The notes below the pieces were generated by a model. The model made no database searches. It was given only the letters and a program-made list of their open reading frames with translations, and was not told the origin of the DNA. The translations under genes were made by a program, and so were the position numbers. This document shows positions 1 to 8,288 of a DNA stretch of 21,096 bases, one piece after another; the first letter of the stretch is position 1, and every line of letters starts with the position of its first letter. Source of the DNA: Bacteroidetes bacterium UBA1860 (GTDB lineage: Bacteria > Bacteroidota > Rhodothermia > Balneolales > Balneolaceae); assembly GCA_002338335.1 (NCBI GenBank), contig DDIC01000039.1, positions 52,671 through 73,766 on the forward strand. Direction: 5' to 3'.

Positions 1-23
1 GGGTTCGACTCCCCGCACCTCCA
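1..23 (+). tRNA. 3' end of a tRNA or tmRNA (partial, cut by window start)
   Basis: Positions 4-10 read TTCGACT, a standard T-loop, flanked by GGG (1-3) and CCC (11-13) of a T-stem whose first two bases lie outside the window. Positions 16-22 (CACCTCC) fit the 3' half of a 7-bp acceptor stem, and A23 is the discriminator. CCA is not encoded (24-26 is CAA). A73 excludes a typical serine tRNA. The T at position 70 would allow a G3:U70 pair, the alanine identity element shared by tRNA-Ala and tmRNA, but the 5' half is not visible, so the identity is open. Confidence 0.6.
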
Positions 24-72
24 CAATTTAGTGCCAGCAGCTACACAATTCTGTGCCGGCACCTCCACATTC
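15..72. repeat. Imperfect 22-bp tandem repeats of the tRNA/tmRNA 3' end
   Basis: Unit 1 (15-36) and unit 2 (37-58) match at 17 of 22 positions. A third, partial unit starts at 59, and its first 11 bases (GCACCTCCACA) are identical to unit 1. Unit 1 begins inside the RNA gene, so units 2 and 3 look like extra copies of its 3' end. The origin is unknown: replication slippage, or a scar of an element that once used this RNA gene as its attachment site. Confidence 0.6.
31..62 (-). terminator. Possible hairpin terminator for the TonB-receptor transcript
   Basis: In minus-strand RNA, positions 62-54 and 39-31 form a 9-bp GC-rich stem with one G-U pair and a 14-nt loop, about 20 nt after the receptor stop codon. 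On the plus strand the same position is an A-C mismatch. No T-tract follows, so this could be a weak terminator, a processing hairpin, or a by-product of the tandem repeat. Confidence 0.3.
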
Positions 73-82
73 ATCGAAGTGA

Positions 83-2629
83 TTAAAACTCAAAGGTCAC
101 CTTTGTTCCCACAAATCGTCTAGGACCCGCCACTAGTGTAGGTAGCCCTACAGCGGCACCAGTGTTTCCTGCATCAATCAGATAAGTCTCATCAAATAAA
201 TTATTGGCAAAGAAGGAGAAGGTCACCCCTGATTCTTTGAGCGTTAAGGCTGCCGTAAGATTTGCAAGATTATAACCGTCTTCCTCAAGCGCAAAAGTTT
301 GCCCTAATTCATTCATAAACATTCTTGCATTATTGTCATCAAAGTAATGCTGAGACTTAAATGTGACGTTTGGATTGAGCACAAACTGAGCCTTCTCAAA
401 GTCAGCAAAGAATCGTAACCCTACGGCTCCAGAATGCTCTGGGGTCAAACGAAATGTATTCCCAGCATAGGCCTGTGGTTGTCCGTCACTATCCTCATCA
501 TCAAATGTTGCATCCATGTAGGCATAATTACCATAGACCGACATAAAGGGTGCAACGAGTGCACGAAGCTCTGTTTCAAACCCAACCGCAGAAGCTGCTC
601 CTGCATCTGTCACTTCAAAAAGGAGTCCATCGGGTAGATCCGTAATGAAATTGGTCCATTCATAAGCAAAAACACTCGCATTAAATTCTAACCGACTGTC
701 CAGTGCAAAGGCTTTAAGCCCAGCTTCATAACTCAAAACGTTTTCATCGTCCAAGGTTTCCGCTACCCCTTGCCCATTAAATTGAATAATGTAAGGACGG
801 CGTCCTGTCGACACTGTTCCATAGAGACTAAAAGCATCACTAGGTTTGATTTTGAGTGTCGCACGGTACAGTGAGGCATTAAAATCATCAGAGGCATAGA
901 GTGGAGCGACAGTCGGAACAGGAAATTGCACTCGGCCTGTAGGACTAAGTACAGAAGCATCTTTGGCTTGTGGAAGCGGACGATGATACATTGTTTCGAG
1001 TGACTCCCACGTTTGACGATACCCCGCACCTAGAACTAGATAATCAGTAAGATCAATTTCAATGTCTGCGAATAGATCAAATGAAGAGTTGTCGGCACCA
1101 TCAGTAAAGTCTTCTTCAACCGCAGTGTTTAAGAAAATAAATCCGCCTGTTACCGGATTAACTACAGGACCTGCAGGTCCAAGTAGAGCACATTGCTCAG
1201 GCGATGGGAAACAAAAGCTGTAATTAGGTTGTCCACCTGCGACTACCCCTAGACCCTGAACCGCGGCAAAATTGCTTCGATCATCTGTAAATAGCGTGTA
1301 GCTTGATTCACCCTGATCGGCAAAATAGTTCGCTCCAGCGGCTAGGCTCACTCGGTCTGATGTGTAATTGAAGCGTAACTCCTGAGAAAACTGAGAATAT
1401 TCTGAAGAGCCACCAATCAAAAGTAATTTGGCTAAAGTTCCGTCTGCATCAAACACTTCACCTCCCGTTAGCTGGCGAAAACCCGTATTTGAGGTTAATG
1501 AAACGTTATCTGATAAATCAGCAGTGACGTTAAGGGTTAACCCAAAGACATCACGGAAAGCACGCAGATCTTCACCTGATTCCAAAGCCGCCGGATCACT
1601 GGCCTCTAACGTACCACCTGTGGGAGCATAAACGCCGCTCTTAAATGATGTCCCAGGTGTGTCATCTTTTTGATAATTAAGAATGAAATCTGCCACGATA
1701 TTATCTGTGGGGATATAACGATAACTCACTCTTGCGGCAAAGGTATTTTTCCCCTGCAAATCCCCTCCACCAAGATTTTCGATATAGCCATCTCGTTGGT
1801 TGTAGACAATAGAGGCACGACCGAAGAGTTTATCTTCGATTAGAGGGGCATTAAATGTCGCTTGGACATATTCTTGTCCGTAATTTCCCAAACCAAGTGT
1901 AACATTTCCACCCGTACGAGCGGTTGGTTTCTTCGTCACAATCTGGATAGCTCCAATTTGTGCAGCACGGCCAAATAGCGTGCCATGAGGCCCTTTAACG
2001 ATTTCTACTCTATCAATATCAAAAAACTCTACGTATGCACTAATCGCTTTGGAGATTGAGATATTGTCCTGAAAGACTGACACGCGATTTTCGACTGCTA
2101 AGCTTGAGTTGTCAGAGGTTATCCCACGAATCACATAACTTGGCAAAATGACCACTTGCTCTTGAACCTGGACACCTGGCACGTAGTCTGAAAGGGAGGC
2201 AAAGGATTCAAGATTGGCCTCACTGATAAATTCAGCCGACACATTACTTACCGCTACAGGGACGTCGATATTGCTTTGAGCACGCTTTTGTATCGTCACC
2301 ACAACTTCACGCAACTCAAGGTCATTTACTTCCAAAACAATGGTGACCGACTGATCTGCTTCCAAACGGATAGGCTCATCATAAGTCTCATATCCCACAT
2401 AGGATACCGTTAATTGGTAAGCACCAGGATTCACGGATAGACGGAATAGACCGTTTTGATCTGCCGATGCTCCAGCGACGAAGTCACCAGACGATGTTTC
2501 AAGAAGAACCGTGGCGCCAATCAGGGATTCATCAGACTCGGAAAGAATGCGACCAGAGAGTGAAACACTTTGGGCAAACGTTGTGGTGGCTAGAACAAAA
2601 TAGAGAGCGAGTGAGAGGAGGGTTTTCAT
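83..2629 (-). CDS. TonB-dependent outer-membrane receptor
   Basis: This 848-residue protein is an outer-membrane active transporter for a ligand that cannot be named from sequence. Residues 1-19 are a signal peptide (ending TTTFA, then Q20). Residues 21-105 form a carboxypeptidase-D-like regulatory domain (SLIGATV, GAYQLTVSYVGYET), a Bacteroidota hallmark. The plug follows at about 112-235 with the usual VEIVKGPHGTLFGR segment and TKKPT, and the rest is a beta-barrel that ends in phenylalanine, as these barrels do. The length is typical. It lies 92 bp downstream of a secreted metallophosphoesterase on the same strand, so the two may be co-transcribed. The start gives an intact signal peptide, although no Shine-Dalgarno site precedes it. 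The plug and barrel style resembles siderophore or cobalamin receptors, but no substrate is claimed. Confidence 0.93.
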   Translation of the reverse strand: MKTLLSLALYFVLATTTFAQSVSLSGRILSESDESLIGATVLLETSSGDFVAGASADQNGLFRLSVNPGAYQLTVSYVGYETYDEPIRLEADQSVTIVLEVNDLELREVVVTIQKRAQSNIDVPVAVSNVSAEFISEANLESFASLSDYVPGVQVQEQVVILPSYVIRGITSDNSSLAVENRVSVFQDNISISKAISAYVEFFDIDRVEIVKGPHGTLFGRAAQIGAIQIVTKKPTARTGGNVTLGLGNYGQEYVQATFNAPLIEDKLFGRASIVYNQRDGYIENLGGGDLQGKNTFAARVSYRYIPTDNIVADFILNYQKDDTPGTSFKSGVYAPTGGTLEASDPAALESGEDLRAFRDVFGLTLNVTADLSDNVSLTSNTGFRQLTGGEVFDADGTLAKLLLIGGSSEYSQFSQELRFNYTSDRVSLAAGANYFADQGESSYTLFTDDRSNFAAVQGLGVVAGGQPNYSFCFPSPEQCALLGPAGPVVNPVTGGFIFLNTAVEEDFTDGADNSSFDLFADIEIDLTDYLVLGAGYRQTWESLETMYHRPLPQAKDASVLSPTGRVQFPVPTVAPLYASDDFNASLYRATLKIKPSDAFSLYGTVSTGRRPYIIQFNGQGVAETLDDENVLSYEAGLKAFALDSRLEFNASVFAYEWTNFITDLPDGLLFEVTDAGAASAVGFETELRALVAPFMSVYGNYAYMDATFDDEDSDGQPQAYAGNTFRLTPEHSGAVGLRFFADFEKAQFVLNPNVTFKSQHYFDDNNARMFMNELGQTFALEEDGYNLANLTAALTLKESGVTFSFFANNLFDETYLIDAGNTGAAVGLPTLVAGPRRFVGTKVTFEF

Positions 2630-2721
2630 AGTATGTGAAATAGAGTAAGTAGTGAGCGTGTTTTTGTGAGTTCAGTTCTCCATCCTGAACAGGTCTTTGT
2701 GACTGTTTTATTGAAGTCGTT

Positions 2722-4632
2722 TTATTCTTCTTTTGTGATCTCTTCAATGGCGTCTTCTGGATCAAAGGCAAACGTTCCAGACCCAAGTGCACTTGTTGGT
2801 TGATCCCACGATGGTTTCCATCCAAGTGTAACATGAGAGTCTCCATTGCGGTCAAAGTCATTCATTAATACGTTGAGCCTAAAGGTGCCGTCTCCTTCGG
2901 TCATTCGACGCATAATCGCTTTCAGAGGCATCTCAAACTCTGCAGTATATCCTGTGGATGTGCGTTTCAATGCTCCTGACATGTATTTGCCGATGATGGA
3001 CTGGTAAGCGAGCTCATTGACTTGGTCATCTGATGGTGTGATGAGCAGTGGGAACCAGTCTTCGAAGACTTTTTCTTGATCCAAATTGTTTTGAGAGCTT
3101 CGGCCAAAAGGATTTGCATCGACAATCACACCAATACCATCTTGGTTAAGAGGATTTCCCCCAGGGACATAGTATTCGTCATCTGTCACATCTACAGCAA
3201 CGACTAGTTTCCCCCGTTTCATAGACACATCAAAACGAAAGCCATCTGCAGGATCTACAGGTGTCTGCGATGTCATGTCGAGTGCATAAGCACTGGAGTA
3301 TCGCAGTTGACCCCACTCTGACAAATCTCCATCCACTTTGACGCGACGATCGGTGTCTGCTAGAGTATGAAAAAACTGTGGTTGCAGCGTAACGATTTGC
3401 TCTGTTTCAAGGTCTGGATACCCATCAAACGCATAACGGTATGCTGCTTTGACTTGAATGGGATCAGCATGATCTACAGAGATGTCTTGCATCACAACGG
3501 AATTGGGTTCTAAATCAAGTGGAATTGTCTGTGTGATCGTGGTTCCCGTCGCATCCATGACATGAAGGTCTGCCTTCATGGGTGAATTACTGTAATTTTG
3601 AATTTTGGCTGTGTATTCTTGCTGGGTCACATTTGGATTAAAACCAGGTTGTATTGTCATGGCAACCTCTGAAGAGACCATATTGACCATATTTGCGAGG
3701 TCTTCTGTCCGAATATCATCATCAAAAATTCCATCTAGGAGGAGGTTTGCAACAACTGGACCATTATCGGTCATTGTAACCCACACAATGTGATCAAACT
3801 CTCCAAATAAGGGTCCTCGCATGCGGCTTCCGCCTCCTGTAGTGGCAAGAGTGTAGTAGTTTGCATTATTACGCTCACGTTTCACATAATTGTGATAATG
3901 CCCCGCAAATACGGTGTGATCACGATCTGCTAGAAGGGCTTCAACGTCCCACCAACGGCGAGGGTTTTCATAGATCCACATCGGTTGGTGTGTAAAGACC
4001 ATTGTCCAACGTACATCAGGATGCATTTCAAGGACTCTTTTGATGTATTCATACTGCTCGTCTTCGATTCCACCACCGCCAGATCCTTGAATAGCCTCTT
4101 CGCTGTTGAGTGCAAGAAAAAGGACATCATTGTATAAGAAATGATAGTAGGTCCGTCCAAAACGTTCTTCCCAAATCTCTTCCATGACTTCATTCGTGAT
4201 ATCGTGATTTCCTGGGACATAGAAGAAAGGGGCTTCTAGTTGCTCGATAAACCCGATAAACTCATCCCATTCACGATTGAGCTGGTCGACATCTTCCGTG
4301 TACCCTTCAATGAGATCACCTACACTCATGACAAACTCAGGCTTCAGCAGATTCAATTTCTCAATACCAACTGAGAAAATACCTGGACGCTCTCCACCCG
4401 TGCGATCTGTAACGATAGCGAACTGAAAATTTTTCGCTTGATTATAGAAGTCGAGATGATTCCACGGATTTTGAGATGTCGTACCCTTAGAAACTTTAAA
4501 GTAGGGCGTGACTGTATCGACTTGTGTTCTGAACTTTACAAAATGTTCATGCTCCTCATGAGATTCTGTCGTTTGAGCAACCGTTGGAACTGTAAAAAGA
4601 AAAGGAAGAAAAAGGAGTGAGGAAACTTTCAT
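2722..4632 (-). CDS. Secreted calcineurin-like metallophosphoesterase with C-terminal CBM9-like domain
   Basis: This is a predicted exported phosphoesterase of 636 residues. I prefer the ATG at 4632, because MKVSSLLFLPFLF then makes a clean signal peptide. An upstream ATG at 4662 would add ten polar, Cys-containing residues in front of it, and neither start has a Shine-Dalgarno site. Numbered from 4632, the metal motifs are TDRTGG (D76), GD (105-106), GNHD (141-144), FTHQP (H215) and GHYH (244-247). The first motif is D-R-T rather than the common D-x-H. From about residue 433 (VDGDLSEWG) to the end there is a beta-rich domain like the CBM9/DOMON-type sugar-binding fold. The substrate is unknown. 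It lies 92 bp upstream of the TonB receptor and 73 bp downstream of the HAD gene, in a same-strand series. A role in releasing phosphate or processing phosphorylated polymers is inference. Confidence 0.85.
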   Translation of the reverse strand: MKVSSLLFLPFLFTVPTVAQTTESHEEHEHFVKFRTQVDTVTPYFKVSKGTTSQNPWNHLDFYNQAKNFQFAIVTDRTGGERPGIFSVGIEKLNLLKPEFVMSVGDLIEGYTEDVDQLNREWDEFIGFIEQLEAPFFYVPGNHDITNEVMEEIWEERFGRTYYHFLYNDVLFLALNSEEAIQGSGGGGIEDEQYEYIKRVLEMHPDVRWTMVFTHQPMWIYENPRRWWDVEALLADRDHTVFAGHYHNYVKRERNNANYYTLATTGGGSRMRGPLFGEFDHIVWVTMTDNGPVVANLLLDGIFDDDIRTEDLANMVNMVSSEVAMTIQPGFNPNVTQQEYTAKIQNYSNSPMKADLHVMDATGTTITQTIPLDLEPNSVVMQDISVDHADPIQVKAAYRYAFDGYPDLETEQIVTLQPQFFHTLADTDRRVKVDGDLSEWGQLRYSSAYALDMTSQTPVDPADGFRFDVSMKRGKLVVAVDVTDDEYYVPGGNPLNQDGIGVIVDANPFGRSSQNNLDQEKVFEDWFPLLITPSDDQVNELAYQSIIGKYMSGALKRTSTGYTAEFEMPLKAIMRRMTEGDGTFRLNVLMNDFDRNGDSHVTLGWKPSWDQPTSALGSGTFAFDPEDAIEEITKEE

Positions 4633-4705
4633 AGCAGGACTTTGACACATGCTGGGACACATATTGGGTAAAAGCTTAAAGTATCTCCTGTATGTTAACC
4701 CAGCG

Positions 4706-5563
4706 TTACCCCATGTTATCCTTTACACAAAGTTCATATGCCTCTAGCACAGACTCCGTGGTCTGAGAGGCAAGGTGATGGTAGCCCTCTTGTTGTCTGA
4801 CGATCCTTCGTGCATTGGCAGGGGTGAAGGGGCAAACTACCAAATCAAGTGCAGGGATGTCACCACTACTGTCGCCTATGTATGCGATTTCTGACAACGG
4901 TGTTTGAAACGCATTTGCCAAAAGTCGTAAGCCTAAGCCCTTATTATTTCCACCGAGTAGTACGTTGATAGAGACATCGGTTGTATGGATCTCTAGATGA
5001 GTCAGGGCATGTTTCTTTAGATACAGCTCAGTTTCTTTCTCCACAATGTCGACTAGCTCAGGATCATGACACACAAGCCCAGCATCTAGAATCTTTGCAA
5101 ACTCAATCGACATCTCAGGATATCTCGGCACCACATCTTGGAGAAACCACTCCTTTACCTGATGTATATCTCGAATTCCTGGGTGCTGTGAAAGTGACGA
5201 AAAGTTATCAAGCTCATAGTCCCCTGTAGCGGTGATCGTGTGAATGGTTGAAGGATCGGTTTGTATCCATGCATTACGATTCGTTGCTGCTCCTCTAACT
5301 TGATACGTTTCAAGGTCAAAGACCAGGGCACTTTCAAAAACAAAGGGTGTTCGAATCCCCAACCACTGGGTTAACGCTTCAGTGTATGCTAAAGGCCGAC
5401 CGGTGCAAATGGAGAGTAGGGGATAGGGTGATTCTCCCTGGGTCTGTCTATCAAGACGCGCTCGTTTATGATAGGCTCGAATCTGACTCAGAGCCTCCCA
5501 ATCGGGCTCCTGAAAAGGTGTGGCTAAACAGCCATCCACATCGGATACAAAGTATTCAATCAT
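4706..5563 (-). CDS. HAD-superfamily phosphatase (Cof-like)
   Basis: This is a 285-residue cytoplasmic haloacid-dehalogenase-type hydrolase. All four HAD motifs are visible: SDVDGCL with nucleophile D8 and acid D10, SICTGR at 51-56 (motif II), GGNNKG with K208 (motif III), and IGDSSGD at 229-235 with D231 and D235 (motif IV). The cap sits between motifs II and III, as in the Cof/C2-cap class that includes sugar phosphatases and mannosyl-3-phosphoglycerate or sucrose-phosphate phosphatases. The precise substrate cannot be read from sequence. It lies 63 bp downstream of upp and upstream of the metallophosphoesterase on the same strand. Nucleotide or sugar-phosphate dephosphorylation next to uracil salvage is possible, but this is inference. 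Confidence 0.82.
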   Translation of the reverse strand: MIEYFVSDVDGCLATPFQEPDWEALSQIRAYHKRARLDRQTQGESPYPLLSICTGRPLAYTEALTQWLGIRTPFVFESALVFDLETYQVRGAATNRNAWIQTDPSTIHTITATGDYELDNFSSLSQHPGIRDIHQVKEWFLQDVVPRYPEMSIEFAKILDAGLVCHDPELVDIVEKETELYLKKHALTHLEIHTTDVSINVLLGGNNKGLGLRLLANAFQTPLSEIAYIGDSSGDIPALDLVVCPFTPANARRIVRQQEGYHHLASQTTESVLEAYELCVKDNMG

Positions 5564-5626
5564 CTACGTTTGTATCCGTTGTAATTGGGTTGGAAACTGG
5601 GTTTCGTGCATCAAGGTTCCATTCGT

Positions 5627-6241
5627 TTAGGTCCCATAGGTACGGTCACCGGCGTCCCCTAATCCTGGGACAATATAGGCTTGTTCATTAAGATGAGAAT
5701 CTAGTGCGGCGAGGGTAATAGTAACTTCTGGGTGCTCATTTTTGACGCGAGCAACACCTTCAGGCGCACCAATGATACTCAAAACATGAATCTTGTGTGC
5801 CCCTTTTGCTTTGAATGAGTCAATACATTGACAAACGGTTCCTCCAGTCGCAAGCATCGGATCGCATATAAACACATTCGAAGAAGTCGTTAAAGGAGGG
5901 ATTTTTTCATAATAATGACGAGCTTTATGGCTTTCTTCGTCTCGTTCGTAGCCCAAATGAGCCACTTTAACTTCTGGAAATAATTGAATGAAAGGGTCAA
6001 TCATGGATAATCCTGCTCGAAGTACAGCCACAGCGATGACATCTTCGAGTATTCGATGCCCATCGGTTTGAGAAAGGGGTGTTTCTACAGAAACCTTTGT
6101 CGTAGATAACCCTCTAAGAGCTTCTGCAATAAGCAGCGTAGAGATCCTGTTGCTAGCAGCCCTGTAGATTTGGATCGGTGAAGCACTTGCACGAAGCGCG
6201 CATAAATCATGGTGGACGAGTGCGTGATCCAGGACGTTCAT
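5627..6241 (-). CDS. upp: Uracil phosphoribosyltransferase
   Basis: This enzyme makes UMP from uracil and PRPP in pyrimidine salvage in the cytoplasm. At 204 residues it has the usual length. The PRPP-binding loop is seen at 126-135 (CDPMLATGGT), and the C-terminal uracil-binding segment YIVPGLGDAGDR at 189-200 is almost canonical. VLRAGLSMIDPF (73-84) and GYERDEES (97-104) are further family blocks. The start follows the symporter stop by 13 bp, so it is probably in one transcript with the symporter. No Shine-Dalgarno site is seen. Confidence 0.95.
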   Translation of the reverse strand: MNVLDHALVHHDLCALRASASPIQIYRAASNRISTLLIAEALRGLSTTKVSVETPLSQTDGHRILEDVIAVAVLRAGLSMIDPFIQLFPEVKVAHLGYERDEESHKARHYYEKIPPLTTSSNVFICDPMLATGGTVCQCIDSFKAKGAHKIHVLSIIGAPEGVARVKNEHPEVTITLAALDSHLNEQAYIVPGLGDAGDRTYGT

Positions 6242-6254
6242 CTAAGAAGGATCT

Positions 6255-7892
6255 TTAGGAGTCAGAGGACTTCGCCATACGATCAAAATACTCTTTCGTC
6301 GATTTGTAGACGACACCAGAGAGAGCAAACAACGCAATTAAATTGGGGAATGTCATGAGCCCTAATGCGATATCTCCAATGGCCCATATCACTTCAAGCG
6401 TCAAAACAGCACCCACAAAGTGCATAGCTATGTAGACCACTTTGTAAGGTAAAATGGATCGATCGCCCGCGAGGTATTGAATAGCCCTATCCCCATAATA
6501 ACTCCAACTAATAGAGGTGGAAATGGCAAACATGAGCACACAGATTGTGACAATGTATCGCCCACCTTCAAAGGGTAAACCTGCTTCAAAGGCGAGAGCT
6601 GTTAAGGGTGCTCCATTTTCTATGACAGCACCGTGCAAACGCCCAACCTCTTCACCATCCATAGTGGAGAACGAGACTCCTTCACCTACAGTAATAAGGC
6701 CTGTGAAAGTTTCGGTATTCGCGTCGTCTACATAAATAGGCTCGATCGCTACATCGTTGAAAATGACTGTTCCATTGGTCACTACACCATCTTCCACGAT
6801 AAGAGTAGTGGCTTCTGGATCCATGGTGTCATCCACAACATATTGAACCTCAGCGTTGATGGGTGTGAAAGAACTTGGGTGTTTCTGATCCCATACCCCT
6901 GTGGTGATGATCACAAGTCCTGTCATTGTACAGATGACAAGGGTATCAATAAAGGGTTCTAACAACGCAACAACCCCTTCACGTACGGGCTCTTCGGTCT
7001 TTGCAGCCCCGTGAGCAATAGGTGCTGATCCTTGACCCGCTTCGTTTGAAAACAGACCACGTTTAATACCCCAAACCATCGTCAATATAAAAGCACCCGA
7101 GCCAACCCCATAGGCCCCTGTCGTCGGATTAAAGGCACTAGAGACGATCAACCAAAGACCTGGAAGAATTTGATCTGCGTTAAGGATCAGAATCACAAGT
7201 GCACCCGCAACATATAGGAGTCCCATGATAGGTGTCAAGCGCGCTGTGACTCGGCCAATACGTTTGATCCCACCAATAATGACAATACCCACAATGGTAG
7301 CCGTAATAATCCCAGTTGCATATTTAGGGATCAAAAATGTCGATTGCAAGGTGTCGGCGACCGTGTTAGCCTGAACGGCGTTTCCTGTTAAGAAGGAGCA
7401 AATCACGGCGAGGAAGGCAAAGGAGACAGCAAGCCATTTCCAGTTAGCCCCAAGACCTTTCTCAATGTAGTACATAGGTCCACCGGAGACACTGCCATCT
7501 GCGTTTTGAACTCTATATTTTACAGCAAGAAGGCACTCAGAATACTTCACAGCCATTCCCAAGAATGCGGTAATCCACATCCAAAAAAGTGCACCAGGTC
7601 CACCATAATGGATGGCAATGGCGACTCCGGCAATATTCCCAATGCCAACGGTTGCTGATAATGCAGTAGATAGCGCCTGAAAGTGATTTACATCCCCCGT
7701 TTCATCAGGATTATCATATGCCCCACGAACAACCTTAAGTCCATGACCAAATTGTCTTAGCTGGATAAATCCCAGTCGAATCGTGATAAATAGACCATAG
7801 CTCAATAGCGCTATGATCATGACGGGGATGGCAGAGGGCGTATTCCATACAAGGTTGTTTAGAAAGTCAACAACCGATTCGAGTGCGTCCAT
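6255..7892 (-). CDS. Sodium:alanine/glycine symporter (AGCS family) with an extra domain
   Basis: This is an inner-membrane cation-coupled importer of small neutral amino acids. Family blocks are clear: QLRQFGHGLKVVRGAYD near 44-60, ALSATVGIGNIAGVAIAI at 77-94, GGPMYYIEKG at 137-146, GIKRGLFSNEAGQGSAPIAH at 275-294, and a last hydrophobic stretch GDIALGLMTFPNLIALFALS at 506-525. Family members usually have about 450-490 residues, but this one has 545. The extra length is a hydrophilic, acidic stretch at about 335-425, inserted between the helix ending TGLVIITTGVW and the one beginning with GGRYIV. The insert keeps the frame and shows no sign of frameshift. It probably starts the symporter-upp run, diverging from the HU gene. 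The exact substrate (alanine, glycine or another) is not determined. Confidence 0.93.
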   Translation of the reverse strand: MDALESVVDFLNNLVWNTPSAIPVMIIALLSYGLFITIRLGFIQLRQFGHGLKVVRGAYDNPDETGDVNHFQALSTALSATVGIGNIAGVAIAIHYGGPGALFWMWITAFLGMAVKYSECLLAVKYRVQNADGSVSGGPMYYIEKGLGANWKWLAVSFAFLAVICSFLTGNAVQANTVADTLQSTFLIPKYATGIITATIVGIVIIGGIKRIGRVTARLTPIMGLLYVAGALVILILNADQILPGLWLIVSSAFNPTTGAYGVGSGAFILTMVWGIKRGLFSNEAGQGSAPIAHGAAKTEEPVREGVVALLEPFIDTLVICTMTGLVIITTGVWDQKHPSSFTPINAEVQYVVDDTMDPEATTLIVEDGVVTNGTVIFNDVAIEPIYVDDANTETFTGLITVGEGVSFSTMDGEEVGRLHGAVIENGAPLTALAFEAGLPFEGGRYIVTICVLMFAISTSISWSYYGDRAIQYLAGDRSILPYKVVYIAMHFVGAVLTLEVIWAIGDIALGLMTFPNLIALFALSGVVYKSTKEYFDRMAKSSDS

Positions 7893-7928
7893 GTGCGATG
7901 AAGGTTCTTAGAGGCAATGTTAAAAAAG

Positions 7929-7944
7929 TATTACCAATGTAATA
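7929..7944. promoter_or_regulatory. Operator-like inverted repeat between symporter and HU genes
   Basis: Arms TATTAC (7929-7934) and GTAATA (7939-7944) are a perfect 6-bp inverted repeat around CAAT. It sits in the 111-bp divergent intergenic region, 37 bp from the symporter start and 60 bp from the HU start. It could be a repressor site or a weak hairpin. No convincing -35/-10 pair was found on either strand here. Confidence 0.25.
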
Positions 7945-7988
7945 AAAGATTTACGAACTTGCGTGGATAACTGATCAGTATCATCACT

Positions 7989-7994
7989 AAGGAG
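7989..7994 (+). promoter_or_regulatory. Ribosome binding site of the HU gene
   Basis: AAGGAG lies 9 nt before the ATG at 8004. This is a near-perfect Shine-Dalgarno site in a genome region where many starts have none, and it fixes the HU start. Confidence 0.8.
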
Positions 7995-8003
7995 ACGTTC
8001 ATT

Positions 8004-8288
8004 ATGACAAAAGCAGACATCGTAGATGTAATATCCTCCTCACTGGGGCTAACAAAAAAAGACACCGAAGAAGTTGTAAACGGTTTTTTACAAACAGTAT
8101 CTGAATCTATGGAGCGTGGGGAAACCATTGAACTCCGTGGTTTTGGTGTATTTAAAGTGGTTGAGCGTGCAGCAAGAAAGGCACGTAATCCAAAAACGAA
8201 TGTTGAGGTTCACTTACCCGCACAGAACGTGCCGACGTTTAAGTTTTCAAAAGAAGTAAAAGAGAGTGTTAAAAAGGCACAGTCGTAA
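8004..8288 (+). CDS. HU/IHF-family DNA-binding protein
   Basis: This is a 94-residue nucleoid-associated protein that bends DNA as a dimer. It has the family length, the LRGFGVF turn (44-50) before the beta-arm, and the arm-tip motif RNPKT (61-65) that intercalates into the minor groove. The N-terminal helices (MTKADIVDVI, EEVVNGFLQTV) and the C-terminal FSKEVKESVKKA helix match the family. It stands alone on the plus strand, divergent from the symporter and convergent with ansA, with its own strong ribosome binding site, so it is probably monocistronic. It is closer to HU than to IHF alpha/beta, but the subclass is not certain. Confidence 0.95.
   Translation: MTKADIVDVISSSLGLTKKDTEEVVNGFLQTVSESMERGETIELRGFGVFKVVERAARKARNPKTNVEVHLPAQNVPTFKFSKEVKESVKKAQS

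Noticed and set aside
434..637. Plus-strand open frame opposite the TonB receptor
   Set aside because: A Cys/His-rich translation looked zinc-finger-like at first, but it is antisense to a conserved barrel, short, and has no ribosome binding site.
2532..2861. Minus-strand open frame of 109 codons across the receptor/phosphoesterase junction
   Set aside because: It overlaps the coding ends of two well-supported genes in another frame and has no recognisable domain.
4633..4662. Ten-residue upstream extension of the metallophosphoesterase
   Set aside because: It would place polar and Cys residues before a clean signal peptide. The ATG at 4632 is the better start.
6633..6962. Plus-strand frame of 109 codons opposite the symporter insertion
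   Set aside because: I checked whether the insertion might be a separate gene. The minus-strand frame runs through without interruption, and the plus-strand product has no family features.
7893..8003. Possible riboswitch (for example glycine) upstream of the amino acid symporter
   Set aside because: The 111-bp gap has only one short palindrome and no conserved aptamer core that I recognise.
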